Shown: positions 9,095-17,961 of the stretch, one piece after another | Layout of the letters: each line of letters starts with the position of its first letter | Numbering within the stretch: the first letter of the stretch is position 1 | DNA from: Spirosoma validum | Lineage (GTDB): Bacteria; Bacteroidota; Bacteroidia; Cytophagales; Spirosomataceae | Assembly (NCBI RefSeq): GCF_014699035.1 | Contig: NZ_JACXAA010000001.1 | Span: forward strand, 558,001-622,000 | Reading direction: 5' to 3' | Length of the DNA: 64,000 nt | Notes under the pieces: generated by a model | The model's input: only the letters and a program-made list of their open reading frames with translations | Told to the model about the DNA's origin: nothing | Databases searched by the model: none | Program-made: the position numbers and the translations under genes

Positions 9095-9465
9095 CTATTC
9101 ACTTACCCGCTTGTTAATTGTGATTGCTCAATCAGAAGCCGTTTTAGACGGATGACCTATTCTTTGGTCACAGGTTGCAGAAAGAAAATACAAATTTTTT
9201 ATAACTAGACGAATACAATGTTCCACTAAATGCGGCTAAATCAGACTCACATAAGTCATGGTGTATGATATAGCTGTATTGTAGGGTAACTCTTTCTTCA
9301 GAAGATAGGGTATCAATAGAATCTGAGCTAAACTTCTGTAGTATTTCTCTAAAAAACTATCTTTTCCGATGATACTATCGTAGATGGCAACTTTTTCAAA
9401 ATTTTCAACAATCTTGCTATGCTATTTGGCACGCCCATAACCCAAAGCTGCTTTTATTGAAAATC
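9095..9465. other. 371-base intergenic region, no gene seen
   Basis: AT-rich spacer between acetoacetyl-CoA synthetase and pyruvate carboxylase. There is no reading frame with coding character on either strand, no strong hairpin and no RNA gene. The last ~100 bases probably hold the pyc promoter, but no full TTG-N19-TAnnTTTG match is visible. Confidence 0.6.
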
Positions 9466-12400
9466 ATGAAAGAGTACATCCGACCGATAAAACGCCTTCT
9501 TGTCGCCAACCGGGGCGAAATTGCCATCCGTATCATGCGGGCCGCTACTGAGTTAGGCATTACCACCGTTGCTGTTTACACATACGAAGACCGTTATTCG
9601 CTTCACCGCTACAAAGCTGACGAAGCTTATCAGATCGGGCGAGATGAAGACCCGCTGAAACCGTATCTGGATGTAGAAGGAATCATTCTGCTTGCCAAGC
9701 GGCATAAGGTCGACGCGATTCACCCTGGTTACGGTTTTTTATCGGAGAACGTAAAGCTGGCCCAGCGTTGCCGGGATGAGAATATTATTTTCGTTGGTCC
9801 GTCACCGGAAGCGATGGATGCCTTGGGTGATAAGGTACGTGCCAAGAATCTGGCCACGAAAGCCGGTGTTCCCCTGATTCCGGACTCCCGCGAAGAAAAC
9901 ATGACGCCAGAATTCGCTCTGACCGAAGCCGAGCGAATTGGTTTTCCGGTTATGGTGAAAGCCGCAGCCGGTGGTGGTGGACGGGGAATGCGCGTAGTAC
10001 GTAATGCCGACGATTTTTCGAAAGCTTTTACCGAAGCGAAAAACGAAGCGCGAAATGCTTTTGGCGATGATACGATTTTCCTCGAAAAATTCATCGAAGA
10101 TCCTAAGCACATTGAAGTCCAGTTACTGGGTGACCAGCACGGCAATATCGTTCACCTGTATGAACGCGACTGTTCGGTACAACGGCGGTTCCAGAAAGTT
10201 GTCGAAGTAGCTCCGTCGTTTGGTCTGCGTCAGGAAACAAAGACGAAACTGTATGACTATGCGCTACAGTTAGGGCGGGCGGTCAATTATTCGAATGCCG
10301 GAACGGTCGAGTTTTTGGTCGACAAAAACGAAAATATCTATTTCATTGAGGTTAATCCCCGAATTCAGGTTGAACATACGATTACGGAGGAAGTAACGGG
10401 TATCGACATCGTCAGAACGCAGATTCTGATTGCAATGGGTTACCAGCTCTCCGACAACGGCATCTACATCAATCACCAGGATGAGATTCCCCTAAATGGC
10501 TATGCCATCCAGTGCCGTATTACTACCGAAGATCCTGTGAATGGCTTCAAACCGGATTTTGGCACCATTACTGCTTACCGGAACGCAGCTGGTTTTGGTA
10601 TCCGACTAGACGAAGGCAGCAGCTACGCGGGTATGAAAATCTCGCCCTACTTCGATTCGATGATCGTGAAAGTTTCAGCGCGGGGACGTACGCTCAAAGG
10701 CGCCTGCCAACGGCTGATGCGGGCACTTGTTGAGTTTCGAATTCGGGGGGTTAAAACCAACATTGGTTTCCTGGAGAACGTAATACGGAATCCGATTTTT
10801 CAGCGGGGCGAAGCGCGGGTGTCATTCATTGAAACCCATCCTGAACTGTTTAACTTCCGCAAACCTCAGGACCGTTCAACACGGGTACTCAACTATCTGG
10901 CAGACGTAATCGTAAATGGGAATCCAGAAGTCAAGAAGAAAGATGATTCAAAGATTTTCAGAACGCCCGTTGTTCCCAAATTTGATATCTATAGCGCTTA
11001 TCCCTTTGGTAATCGTGATCGACTGAAAGAGCTGGGTCGTGAAAAATTCGGGCAATGGGTGCTTGATCAGAAATGCGTACTCTACACAGACACTACGTTC
11101 CGCGACGGACATCAATCCCTGCTGGCAACGCGTGTTCGAACGCAGGATCTACAGAAAGTCGCTGAAGGCTTCGCAAAAAATCATCCCGAGCTTTTTTCAA
11201 TGGAAGTTTGGGGGGGCGCTACGTTCGATGTAGCGATGCGTTTTCTTTACGAAAGCCCCTGGCAACGCTTAGCCGCTCTACGCGAGGCCATGCCGAATAT
11301 GCTTCTGCAAATGTTATTTCGTGGCTCTAATGCCGTTGGTTATTCGGCCTACCCTGATAACCTGATCGAAAAGTTCGTCGAGAAATCATGGGAAACAGGG
11401 ATTGATGTTTTCCGCATTTTCGACTCTCTGAACTGGGTGGAAGCCATGAAAGTAAGTATCAAAGCTGTCCGAGAACGCACCGATGCGCTCTGTGAAGCCG
11501 CGATTTGCTACACCGGTGATGTGCTTTCGCCAAATCAACATAAATACACGCTCCAATATTACCTCGACATGGCCCGTCAGCTCGAAGATGAGGGCGCGCA
11601 TTTGTTGGCGATTAAAGACATGGCCGGGTTGCTAAAACCCCTCTCAGCTGAGGTGCTGGTCCGTGAATTGAAAAAGGCCGTAAGCATTCCGGTTCATTTG
11701 CATACGCACGATACAGCCGGTATTCAGGCCGCTACGTATCTGAAGGCCATTGACTCTGGCGTTGACATCATTGATTGCGCCTTAGGTGCTTTGTCAGGTC
11801 TGACCTCGCAGCCCAATTTTAACTCGGTGGTAGCCATGATGGAAGGGCATGAGCGCGAATGTGCCATGAACCTGCCCTCACTGAATGCCTATTCAAACTA
11901 CTGGGAAGATGTTCGGGAGTATTATTATCCGTTCGAGTCGGGTATGAAAGCTGGGAGCGCTGAGGTATATGAGAACGAAATTCCGGGAGGACAATATTCC
12001 AACCTAAAACCACAGGCAATTGCTACGGGTCTGGGCGATAAGTTCGAAACCCTGAAAAAGAATTATTCCGTAGCCAACCAGTTGTTCGGCGACATTGTCA
12101 AAGTGACGCCGTCCTCAAAAGTAGTAGGCGATATGGCTATTTTCATGACGGCCAATAACCTCACTGCCGACGATGTATTGACGCGGGGCGAATCGTTGTC
12201 TTTCCCCGAGTCGGTCAAAGAACTGATGAAAGGAATCCTGGGTCAACCCGTTGGTGGCTTCCCGGAAGACATTCAGCAAGTGGTTTTAAAAGGCGAAGAA
12301 CCCATTACAGGTCGACCAAATGAACACTTGAAACCGATTGACTTCGACGCTGATTTTACAGCTTTTCAGGAAAAATATCCCCTTAGTGACGGTTTCGTTG

Positions 12401-12915
12401 ACTATTTGTCGTACCAAATGTATCCAAAGGTGTATGATGAATATTATAAAGCGAATGAGCAGTATGGTAATGTAAGTATAATTCCAACGCCAGCGTTTTT
12501 CTACGGCTTAAAAGAGAACGAAGAGATTCTGATCAACATCGAGGAAGGAAAGAATATCCTTGTGCGGTTGTTATTTAAGTCAGAAGCCGATGAGTTTGGG
12601 ATGCGTACCATCACGTTCGAATTGAATGGTCAGAGTCGGCAGGTACGTGTTCGTGACAAAGCTTCCAAGGTTGAGAAAGCCATGAACGCTAAAGTCGGTA
12701 AAGCTGGTGACGTTGGCGCTCCGTTGCAGGGTCGTCTGACAAGAATTCTGGTAAAGGAAGGGGATGTAGTCAAAAAGAATCAGCCCCTGTTTGTCATCGA
12801 GGCCATGAAAATGGAGAGTATCGTAGCAGCGCCTAAAGAAGGAAAAATCGCGCAAACTATACTAAAAGAAGGCTCTTTAGTCGAACAGGACGACTGGGTG
12901 ATCGAATTAGCCTAG
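9466..12915 (+). CDS. pyc: Pyruvate carboxylase
   Basis: A 1149-residue single-chain biotin enzyme that carboxylates pyruvate to oxaloacetate, replenishing the TCA cycle and feeding gluconeogenesis. In order it has three parts. The biotin carboxylase begins RLLVANRGEIAIRI (glycine loop AAAGGGGRGMRVV and EVNPRIQVEHTITEE). The carboxyltransferase begins near residue 542 (DTTFRDGHQSLLATR), with the metal-site motif HLHTHDTAG and ALSGLTSQPN. The C-terminal biotinyl domain carries the acceptor lysine at ~1115 in VIEAMKMES. Length and order match the alpha4 form. The ATG at 9466 is chosen over a TTG nine bases upstream. A terminator follows, so it is monocistronic. Confidence 0.97.
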   Translation: MKEYIRPIKRLLVANRGEIAIRIMRAATELGITTVAVYTYEDRYSLHRYKADEAYQIGRDEDPLKPYLDVEGIILLAKRHKVDAIHPGYGFLSENVKLAQRCRDENIIFVGPSPEAMDALGDKVRAKNLATKAGVPLIPDSREENMTPEFALTEAERIGFPVMVKAAAGGGGRGMRVVRNADDFSKAFTEAKNEARNAFGDDTIFLEKFIEDPKHIEVQLLGDQHGNIVHLYERDCSVQRRFQKVVEVAPSFGLRQETKTKLYDYALQLGRAVNYSNAGTVEFLVDKNENIYFIEVNPRIQVEHTITEEVTGIDIVRTQILIAMGYQLSDNGIYINHQDEIPLNGYAIQCRITTEDPVNGFKPDFGTITAYRNAAGFGIRLDEGSSYAGMKISPYFDSMIVKVSARGRTLKGACQRLMRALVEFRIRGVKTNIGFLENVIRNPIFQRGEARVSFIETHPELFNFRKPQDRSTRVLNYLADVIVNGNPEVKKKDDSKIFRTPVVPKFDIYSAYPFGNRDRLKELGREKFGQWVLDQKCVLYTDTTFRDGHQSLLATRVRTQDLQKVAEGFAKNHPELFSMEVWGGATFDVAMRFLYESPWQRLAALREAMPNMLLQMLFRGSNAVGYSAYPDNLIEKFVEKSWETGIDVFRIFDSLNWVEAMKVSIKAVRERTDALCEAAICYTGDVLSPNQHKYTLQYYLDMARQLEDEGAHLLAIKDMAGLLKPLSAEVLVRELKKAVSIPVHLHTHDTAGIQAATYLKAIDSGVDIIDCALGALSGLTSQPNFNSVVAMMEGHERECAMNLPSLNAYSNYWEDVREYYYPFESGMKAGSAEVYENEIPGGQYSNLKPQAIATGLGDKFETLKKNYSVANQLFGDIVKVTPSSKVVGDMAIFMTANNLTADDVLTRGESLSFPESVKELMKGILGQPVGGFPEDIQQVVLKGEEPITGRPNEHLKPIDFDADFTAFQEKYPLSDGFVDYLSYQMYPKVYDEYYKANEQYGNVSIIPTPAFFYGLKENEEILINIEEGKNILVRLLFKSEADEFGMRTITFELNGQSRQVRVRDKASKVEKAMNAKVGKAGDVGAPLQGRLTRILVKEGDVVKKNQPLFVIEAMKMESIVAAPKEGKIAQTILKEGSLVEQDDWVIELA

Positions 12916-12928
12916 AGCTTAGCCAATA

Positions 12929-12971
12929 TGAAAAGCGGGATAGTTGTCTAATGCGGCTATCCCGCTTTTCA
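12929..12971 (+). terminator. Intrinsic terminator of pyc
   Basis: A perfect 15-base stem (TGAAAAGCGGGATAG / CTATCCCGCTTTTCA) with a 13-base loop starts 14 bases after the pyc stop and is followed by TTTATA. It could also work weakly on the other strand. Confidence 0.85.
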
Positions 12972-13108
12972 TTTATAGATATGTATACTCGAAAACCTCA
13001 TAAACTAGTGAAACCGTCAGTGTAGAATCTCAACCATTTGTTAAGATAACATTGTGTTAGACAAAATTTTACGCCAAATTACCTATTCAAAACGAACCCA
13101 GCTGCTCC

Positions 13109-13498
13109 ATGGAAAACCAACCTCCAACCCCTCCCTATGCGCCCACTCCTATTCCGATGAGTGAGTCTGATGCCCGTATGTGGGCTATGCTTGCGCATCT
13201 GAGCGCACTAACAGGTTTAATAACTGGTATTGGTAGTCTGCTAGCCCCAATCATTATCTGGCAGATTCAGAAAGATAAGTCGGCTTATGTTGATTATCAT
13301 GGTAAAGAAGCCGTAAACTTTCAGATTACGATGGCTATCGCTTTTGCTGCATCCTTCCTGTTAATGCTTATCGTGATCGGCGTATTCCTGATTTCTATTG
13401 TCGGCATAGTATGGCTTGTTTTCACTATTATTGCCGCCGTAAAAGCTAATAACGGAGAATACTATCGCTATCCCTTGACGATTCGATTCATAAAATAG
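13109..13498 (+). CDS. DUF4870 (Tic20-like) small membrane protein
   Basis: A 129-residue inner-membrane protein. After a Pro-rich N-terminus (residues 1-17) comes SESDARMWAMLAHLSALTGLI, then the diagnostic DKSAYVDYHGKEAVNFQIT. About three hydrophobic segments are visible (near 30-50, 73-97 and 95-112), and it ends YYRYPLTIRFIK. This pattern is that of the DUF4870 family, whose function is not established. It precedes a DUF3467 gene on the same strand, ~110 bases apart. Confidence 0.85.
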   Translation: MENQPPTPPYAPTPIPMSESDARMWAMLAHLSALTGLITGIGSLLAPIIIWQIQKDKSAYVDYHGKEAVNFQITMAIAFAASFLLMLIVIGVFLISIVGIVWLVFTIIAAVKANNGEYYRYPLTIRFIK

Positions 13499-13607
13499 GC
13501 CACCTAATGGCTGCTCCCTGTTGGCATTTCTAAACTAAGTTATACATACGGCATTTATCAGCAGCAATCACACATTGCCTACTCTACTGCCAGCTATTCT
13601 AATCAAT

Positions 13608-13931
13608 ATGAGTTCACAACAGCAAAACCCAGAGGGGGCCATTGACGTCGAATTAAGTGAAGAAATTGCAGAAGGCGTCTACGCCAATCTGGCTATGATT
13701 GCTCACTCGAACAGCGAGTTCATTCTGGATTTTATTCGGCTCATGCCGGGCGTTCCGAAGGCTAAGGTGAAGGCCCGTATCATTTTAACCCCCGAACATG
13801 CGAAGCGGCTACTGGAAGCACTTCGTGAGAACATTGGTCGCTACGAAGAAGCCTACGGGGGTATAAATGAACCAAACGATACGTTCCGATTTCCATCAGG
13901 TGGCTTTGGTGGACCAGTAGGGCAGGCATAA
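13608..13931 (+). CDS. DUF3467 protein
   Basis: A 107-residue soluble protein: ELSEEIAEGVYANLAMIAHSNSEFILDFIR, then MPGVPKAKVKARIILTPEHAKRLLEALRENI. These are the two conserved blocks of the DUF3467 family, common in Bacteroidota and of unknown function. The ATG at 13608 opens a typical MSSQQQNPEG start; an upstream TTG in frame lacks conserved sequence. It ends about 75 bases before the rpsL promoter and is often found near ribosomal or transcription genes in this phylum (general recollection, not shown here). Confidence 0.85.
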   Translation: MSSQQQNPEGAIDVELSEEIAEGVYANLAMIAHSNSEFILDFIRLMPGVPKAKVKARIILTPEHAKRLLEALRENIGRYEEAYGGINEPNDTFRFPSGGFGGPVGQA

Positions 13932-14006
13932 GCCATTTAGCAGTCGCCAGGGTGTAGTTGACCACTAAAAACATCTGTCTAACACACGACTATTGTCGGA
14001 TGGCTG

Positions 14007-14036
14007 TTGACTTTCAAGCAGTTTTCCGTATCTTTG
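14007..14036 (+). promoter_or_regulatory. rpsL promoter (TTG-N19-TAnnTTTG)
   Basis: TTG at 14007-14009, exactly 19 bases, then TATCTTTG at 14029-14036: a full match to the Bacteroidota primary-sigma consensus. Transcription should start a few bases after 14036, giving a leader of ~40 bases before the rpsL ATG at 14082. The -33 TTG is also in frame with rpsL and could be mistaken for a start codon. Confidence 0.88.
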
Positions 14037-14081
14037 CACCTCAAAATTCGGGAAGACTGTTTTTTCGTAAACAAAATTCAA

Positions 14082-14507
14082 ATGCCTACTATACAACAAT
14101 TAGTGCGTAAAGGCCGCGAGAAACTTGAATTCAAGTCGAAATCGCCGGCTCTTGACGCCTGCCCACAACGTCGGGGCGTGTGTACACGTGTGTACACAAC
14201 GACGCCGAAGAAGCCGAATTCGGCTCTCCGGAAAGTTGCCCGGGTTCGGTTAACGAACCAAAAAGAAGTAAACGCCTATATTCCAGGTGAAGGCCACAAT
14301 CTTCAGGAACACTCGATCGTATTGATTCGTGGTGGTCGTGTTAAAGATCTGCCAGGTGTTCGGTATCACATCGTTCGGGGTGCGCTCGACACGGCCGGTG
14401 TAAGTGGTCGTCTGCAAAGCCGCTCGAAATATGGTGCGAAACGCCCAAAACCAGGTCAGGCACCAGCAGCTGGCAAAGGTGCGCCAGCAAAAGGCAAGAA
14501 AAAATAA
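14082..14507 (+). CDS. rpsL: 30S ribosomal protein S12
   Basis: A 141-residue decoding-centre protein of the small subunit. It begins [12 protein letters not shown], with the conserved [17 protein letters not shown], the loop [24 protein letters not shown], and [10 protein letters not shown]. The lysines at the classic streptomycin-resistance positions are the sensitive form. A lineage-specific tail ([18 protein letters not shown]) extends the usual end. The start is fixed by the family N-terminus and by the promoter overlapping the apparent longer frame. rpsG follows after ~125 bases. Confidence 0.97.
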   Translation: MPTIQQLVRKGREKLEFKSKSPALDACPQRRGVCTRVYTTTPKKPNSALRKVARVRLTNQKEVNAYIPGEGHNLQEHSIVLIRGGRVKDLPGVRYHIVRGALDTAGVSGRLQSRSKYGAKRPKPGQAPAAGKGAPAKGKKK

Positions 14508-14631
14508 GAGAATTTTAAATGTGTAATTGCTGATTGTTAAGTTACAAGTCAACAAATATACATCGTCAATGAAATTAGACTGGGCGTTGGAAAGACTACG
14601 TTCAGAGTAAGATCAAAAATCTGAAGAAAAC

Positions 14632-15099
14632 ATGAGAAAGGCGAAACCGCCCAAGCGTTACGTACTACCCGACCCCAAATATAAAGAGGTCCTCGTAACC
14701 AAATTTGTAAACAATCTGATGTACGAAGGCAAAAAGAGCCTGGCGTACTCCATTTTCTACGACGCACTTGACGCAGTTGCAAAACGCACAAGCGAAAGTG
14801 GTCTTGATACTTGGAAGAAGGCATTGAACAACGTCATGCCATCAGTTGAAGTAAAAAGCCGTCGCGTCGGTGGAGCTACCTTCCAGGTGCCAACCGAAGT
14901 ACGGGCAGACCGGAAGGTTGCGGTAGGCATGAAATGGCTTATCCGGTACGCTCGTTCGCGAGGTGAGAAAACTATGGTAGACCGTTTAGCAGCTGAAATC
15001 GTTGCAGCCTCGAAAGGTGAAGGCGCAGCTGTGAAAAAGAAGGATGATACGCACCGTATGGCAGAAGCCAACAAGGCGTTCTCGCACTTCCGGTTCTAA
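14632..15099 (+). CDS. rpsG: 30S ribosomal protein S7
   Basis: A 155-residue primary 16S rRNA-binding protein of the small-subunit head. It begins [17 protein letters not shown] (the Bacteroidota version of the N-terminus) and has [37 protein letters not shown] and the end [13 protein letters not shown]. It is the second gene of the rpsL-rpsG unit. fusA, which normally follows, is absent; a terminator hairpin and an epimerase gene come next. Confidence 0.97.
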   Translation: MRKAKPPKRYVLPDPKYKEVLVTKFVNNLMYEGKKSLAYSIFYDALDAVAKRTSESGLDTWKKALNNVMPSVEVKSRRVGGATFQVPTEVRADRKVAVGMKWLIRYARSRGEKTMVDRLAAEIVAASKGEGAAVKKKDDTHRMAEANKAFSHFRF

Positions 15100-15140
15100 A
15101 CCAATTAAAACTGGCCAAAACCCGATGGCCGTTGAATCAA

Positions 15141-15170
15141 CAAAAGCTACCCAACATTGGGTGGCTTTTG
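15141..15170 (+). terminator. Terminator of rpsL-rpsG
   Basis: CAAAAGCTACCCAA pairs with TTGGGTGGCTTTTG with one G-T pair and a two-base loop, followed by TTATTTTT. It lies 41 bases after the rpsG stop. Confidence 0.8.
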
Positions 15171-15184
15171 TTATTTTTGACGCC

Positions 15185-16054
15185 ATGACTACTTTAGAAA
15201 ACGACCTCCTCCGCGTTTCAATCCGACCGAAAGGTGCTGAACTGACTTCTATTTATCATAAGCCAAGCGGTATTCAACACCTCTGGCAAGCTGATCCATC
15301 CATATGGGGTTGGCATGCCCCTAACTTGTTTCCAGTGGTAGGGGGTTGTTTAAATAATCAACTGTTGATTGATGGTAAAACATATCCCATAGAACGCCAT
15401 GGGTTTGCCAGACAGTCAATTTTTGAGACGACTGAATCCACGACAACGCACGCCATTTTCTCATTACGTTCCAGCGACGTAACACGCGTTCATTTCCCCT
15501 ATGAATTCGAGTTTCAGATTATCTACGAACTCATCGAATCCCGTTTGACCGTTACGTATCGGATAGTCAACGACGATGAGAAGACTCTTTTCTTTTCCGT
15601 AGGGGCGCATCCCGCTTTCGCTGTTCCATTTCACGTGAATGAAACGTATGACGATTATTTTATCGAATTCGAGCAGCCTGAATCCTTAGAGACCCACATG
15701 CTTTCCTCCGGTGGATATTTTACGGGTGAGACAAAGGCTATTCCAACACAAGGGCTTCAGCTACCTTTAACGGAGCACTTATTTGATCAGGACGCCCTGG
15801 TTTTCAAAGATCTGAAATCTCGAAGCGTAACGCTTCGAAGTGACAAACATGATCGTAGCGTGACGGTTAACTATCAGGATTTTCCATACCTGGGTTTATG
15901 GGCTAAACCTGGTGCGCCGTTCGTTTGCATTGAACCCTGGCTTGGCTGCGCTGACAGCGAAGGCCAACCGAAACCTATTCAGCAAAAAGAAGCGATCCAG
16001 CAGATCGAAATAGGAAAGGTGTTCGAGGCTTCATTTTCAATCACCGTCCGTTAG
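15185..16054 (+). CDS. Aldose 1-epimerase family protein
   Basis: A 289-residue cytosolic galactose-mutarotase-fold protein. Recognisable features are NDLLRVSIRPKGAELTSI, the substrate-loop segment PNLFPVVGG, PIERHGFARQ, and the catalytic-site elements SVGAHPAFAVPF and FVCIEPWLGCADS. This is the LacX/YeaD-like subgroup that interconverts anomers of hexoses or hexose phosphates; the substrate is unknown. The start is the ATG at 15185. An in-frame extension to 15044 would overlap rpsG and the terminator and is rejected. A very long hairpin follows. Confidence 0.85.
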   Translation: MTTLENDLLRVSIRPKGAELTSIYHKPSGIQHLWQADPSIWGWHAPNLFPVVGGCLNNQLLIDGKTYPIERHGFARQSIFETTESTTTHAIFSLRSSDVTRVHFPYEFEFQIIYELIESRLTVTYRIVNDDEKTLFFSVGAHPAFAVPFHVNETYDDYFIEFEQPESLETHMLSSGGYFTGETKAIPTQGLQLPLTEHLFDQDALVFKDLKSRSVTLRSDKHDRSVTVNYQDFPYLGLWAKPGAPFVCIEPWLGCADSEGQPKPIQQKEAIQQIEIGKVFEASFSITVR

Positions 16055-16064
16055 ATAAATACTC

Positions 16065-16128
16065 CTTACATAAATACCCCCAGATAAAATGGTTTGATAA
16101 CCGTTTTATCTGGGGGTATTTATGTAAG
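16065..16128. terminator. Very long bidirectional terminator hairpin
   Basis: Arms 16065-16092 and 16101-16128 are 28 bases each with a single G-T mismatch and an 8-base loop; the core is ACCCCCAGATAAAA. It lies between the convergent epimerase gene and the secreted Ig-like protein gene. There is no long T-tail, but the arms contain A/T runs. Confidence 0.75.
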
Positions 16129-16146
16129 CTAATTCTCAGAAGGGTT

Positions 16147-17718
16147 CTACTGCGTTTCATCCAACACAGTAAAGTCTTTAAATGTTCGTTTAATGGCTTT
16201 ATCAGTTGCTTCTTTCTTACTCTGCCAATTCGCGTCCAGTTCTAAGGCGACTAAACCACTTAAGCTCATTGCGTTCCGGAAATCATCCATTCTCTTAATA
16301 AACTCACCATTACGTCGAGTAGATTTCAGAGAAAATTCACGAGCAAATACATCACCCTTATTTTGTAGCTCAGCTTTCTTTCCTAAAACGTAATTATAAC
16401 GATCGAGTAAATCTTTCATTGATTTACCAATGACCTCTGTAGCTTCAAGTGTACCCATAGTTAGCACAGCTGTACCACCAACGGCTGAGATAATTCTCTG
16501 AGAGCCGGGATCATTACTTGTTATAGCTGGTGATACTCCTGTAACTGCTCCTAGCGATGCATTCGCTACCGACCGATTGCGTTTACCACCCTTAGCTCTT
16601 TTATAATCGTGTTTCAGCTGTTCTTCTTTCTCACTTAATTGTTCTACCAGTCCCCAGGCCTGAACCAGCAGTTGGCGGTACTGTACATAATAATATCGAT
16701 CTTTCTCAGCCTCATTTACGGTATTCAGCACAGTAAATGTAATTCGCCGTTCGGCACGATTCTGCGCTTTATCGAGTACATAAAATGTGATCTGAACACC
16801 AAGCGAATCATAAGGGTCTTTTACAAAATCGTAGCCAGGTTGCCAGATAAACTCATACTGGTTATCTGTATTTTTCACAAGTGCACTCTTCGGAATCTGT
16901 TGATTGTCAGACAAAAACCCGAAGTTAGCAACATCATCTTCTCCATTTGGATCTGAAAGATAAAATTTCAGATTAACTGTTGCATTTTCACGCAGCTTAT
17001 AGTGTTTTTCCTCTGGAATAACCGTAATGTCAGGCGGCAAATCCATTTGGGTAACTTCTACTTTTAAACGGCCTTTGGTACGCGATTTAGCAGGCTGATC
17101 TTCTACCCAAAATTCGATATACTGGGGCGCCTGCTTAAGTTTATTAAATTGATTTAACGACAGTGTCCAGGTTAGTTCACCCTGTGAAGAAAGCTTACTG
17201 CCTTCTGGCATCTGATCAGCAATCGGAATAAACACAAGGGGATCACCGTCTTCATCACGAACCACCTGCGAGTCCAGCTTATAGGTGTTAAGCGTCTTAT
17301 AGCTCACATAAAACGGGCGTAATTCACCAATTGAAGGTGGGCGGTTTACGTGTACCACTTTAAAGTCTACGGTATGAGAAGCTGTCTGCCCGCGTTGGTT
17401 CCGCACGTCAAAACTCACAGGATATATTTTGGTAGTCTGAATTCGATCAGCCAAATCAAAGCCAGGCGTCCAGCTAAAATGGCCCAATGAGTCAAGCTGC
17501 ATCCCTTCCTGCTTGTCAGACCCAAACGAAAACCGTAACGTATCAGTAGAAGGACTATTCGTCTTCAGGTCAAGTCGAACGGTGTTGCCTTCGGCTACAA
17601 CGTTCCAATTAGTTTGTGTGGGAAATACAAATTGTAATGATTTGGAATCCTGCGCATGGGTGTCGATGACCGTAACGATCATTAGTATCCATACTATTAC
17701 ACCGGCAGTTCGGTTCAT
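16147..17718 (-). CDS. Secreted Ig-like repeat protein of unknown function
   Basis: A 523-residue exported protein. Residues 1-22 (MNRTAGVIVWILMIVTVIDTHA) are a signal peptide. About three putative Ig/cadherin-like modules follow, each with a 'F.W.PG.D' turn (FSWTPGFDLADR, LTWTLSLNQF, FIWQPGYDFVKDP) and a closing 'V..VNRPP' or 'VTQMDLPP' strand. The C-terminal third is charged and helical (LVEQLSEKEEQLKHDYKRAKGGKRNRS), with a Gly/Ala-rich stretch (~390-435) that could insert in a membrane. It lies just downstream of two ompH genes, separated from them by a terminator. A role in the envelope is likely, but no function is recognised. Confidence 0.75.
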   Translation of the reverse strand: MNRTAGVIVWILMIVTVIDTHAQDSKSLQFVFPTQTNWNVVAEGNTVRLDLKTNSPSTDTLRFSFGSDKQEGMQLDSLGHFSWTPGFDLADRIQTTKIYPVSFDVRNQRGQTASHTVDFKVVHVNRPPSIGELRPFYVSYKTLNTYKLDSQVVRDEDGDPLVFIPIADQMPEGSKLSSQGELTWTLSLNQFNKLKQAPQYIEFWVEDQPAKSRTKGRLKVEVTQMDLPPDITVIPEEKHYKLRENATVNLKFYLSDPNGEDDVANFGFLSDNQQIPKSALVKNTDNQYEFIWQPGYDFVKDPYDSLGVQITFYVLDKAQNRAERRITFTVLNTVNEAEKDRYYYVQYRQLLVQAWGLVEQLSEKEEQLKHDYKRAKGGKRNRSVANASLGAVTGVSPAITSNDPGSQRIISAVGGTAVLTMGTLEATEVIGKSMKDLLDRYNYVLGKKAELQNKGDVFAREFSLKSTRRNGEFIKRMDDFRNAMSLSGLVALELDANWQSKKEATDKAIKRTFKDFTVLDETQ

Positions 17719-17902
17719 ATATGATGTTGGAAGGTGGTCTGTTTTGAAAAACGTAAAAGTAGGTCCGAAGATTTTGTCTCAGTAAATCTATCTGCTTGTT
17801 TTACTATTTTTCTTAGAAAAAATCTGGTATCATCTAAATATAATTACATTTTTCCAAGAACGTAGTTTTCATGCTGAAAGTAACAATGTACTGAACACGG
17901 AC

Positions 17903-17937
17903 CAAAAAAAGGTCGCTTTCTGAGATAGAAAGCGACC
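17903..17937 (-). terminator. Terminator of the ompH genes
   Basis: GGTCGCTTTCT pairs perfectly with AGAAAGCGACC around a 5-base loop. On the minus strand the stem is followed by seven T residues. It begins 24 bases after the downstream ompH stop. Confidence 0.88.
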
Positions 17938-17961
17938 CTAAATTTTACTGATTTCAATCAG

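Noticed and set aside
9095..9465. Possible small RNA or riboswitch ahead of pyc
   Set aside because: No stable fold, biotin-operator-like palindrome or known riboswitch core could be seen.
14007..14081. 25-residue N-terminal extension of S12
   Set aside because: It begins at the promoter -33 TTG and includes the -7 element, so it cannot be transcribed; the family N-terminus MPTIQQ starts at 14082.
15044..15184. N-terminal extension of the epimerase-like protein
   Set aside because: It overlaps the rpsG end and a terminator hairpin and does not match the family.
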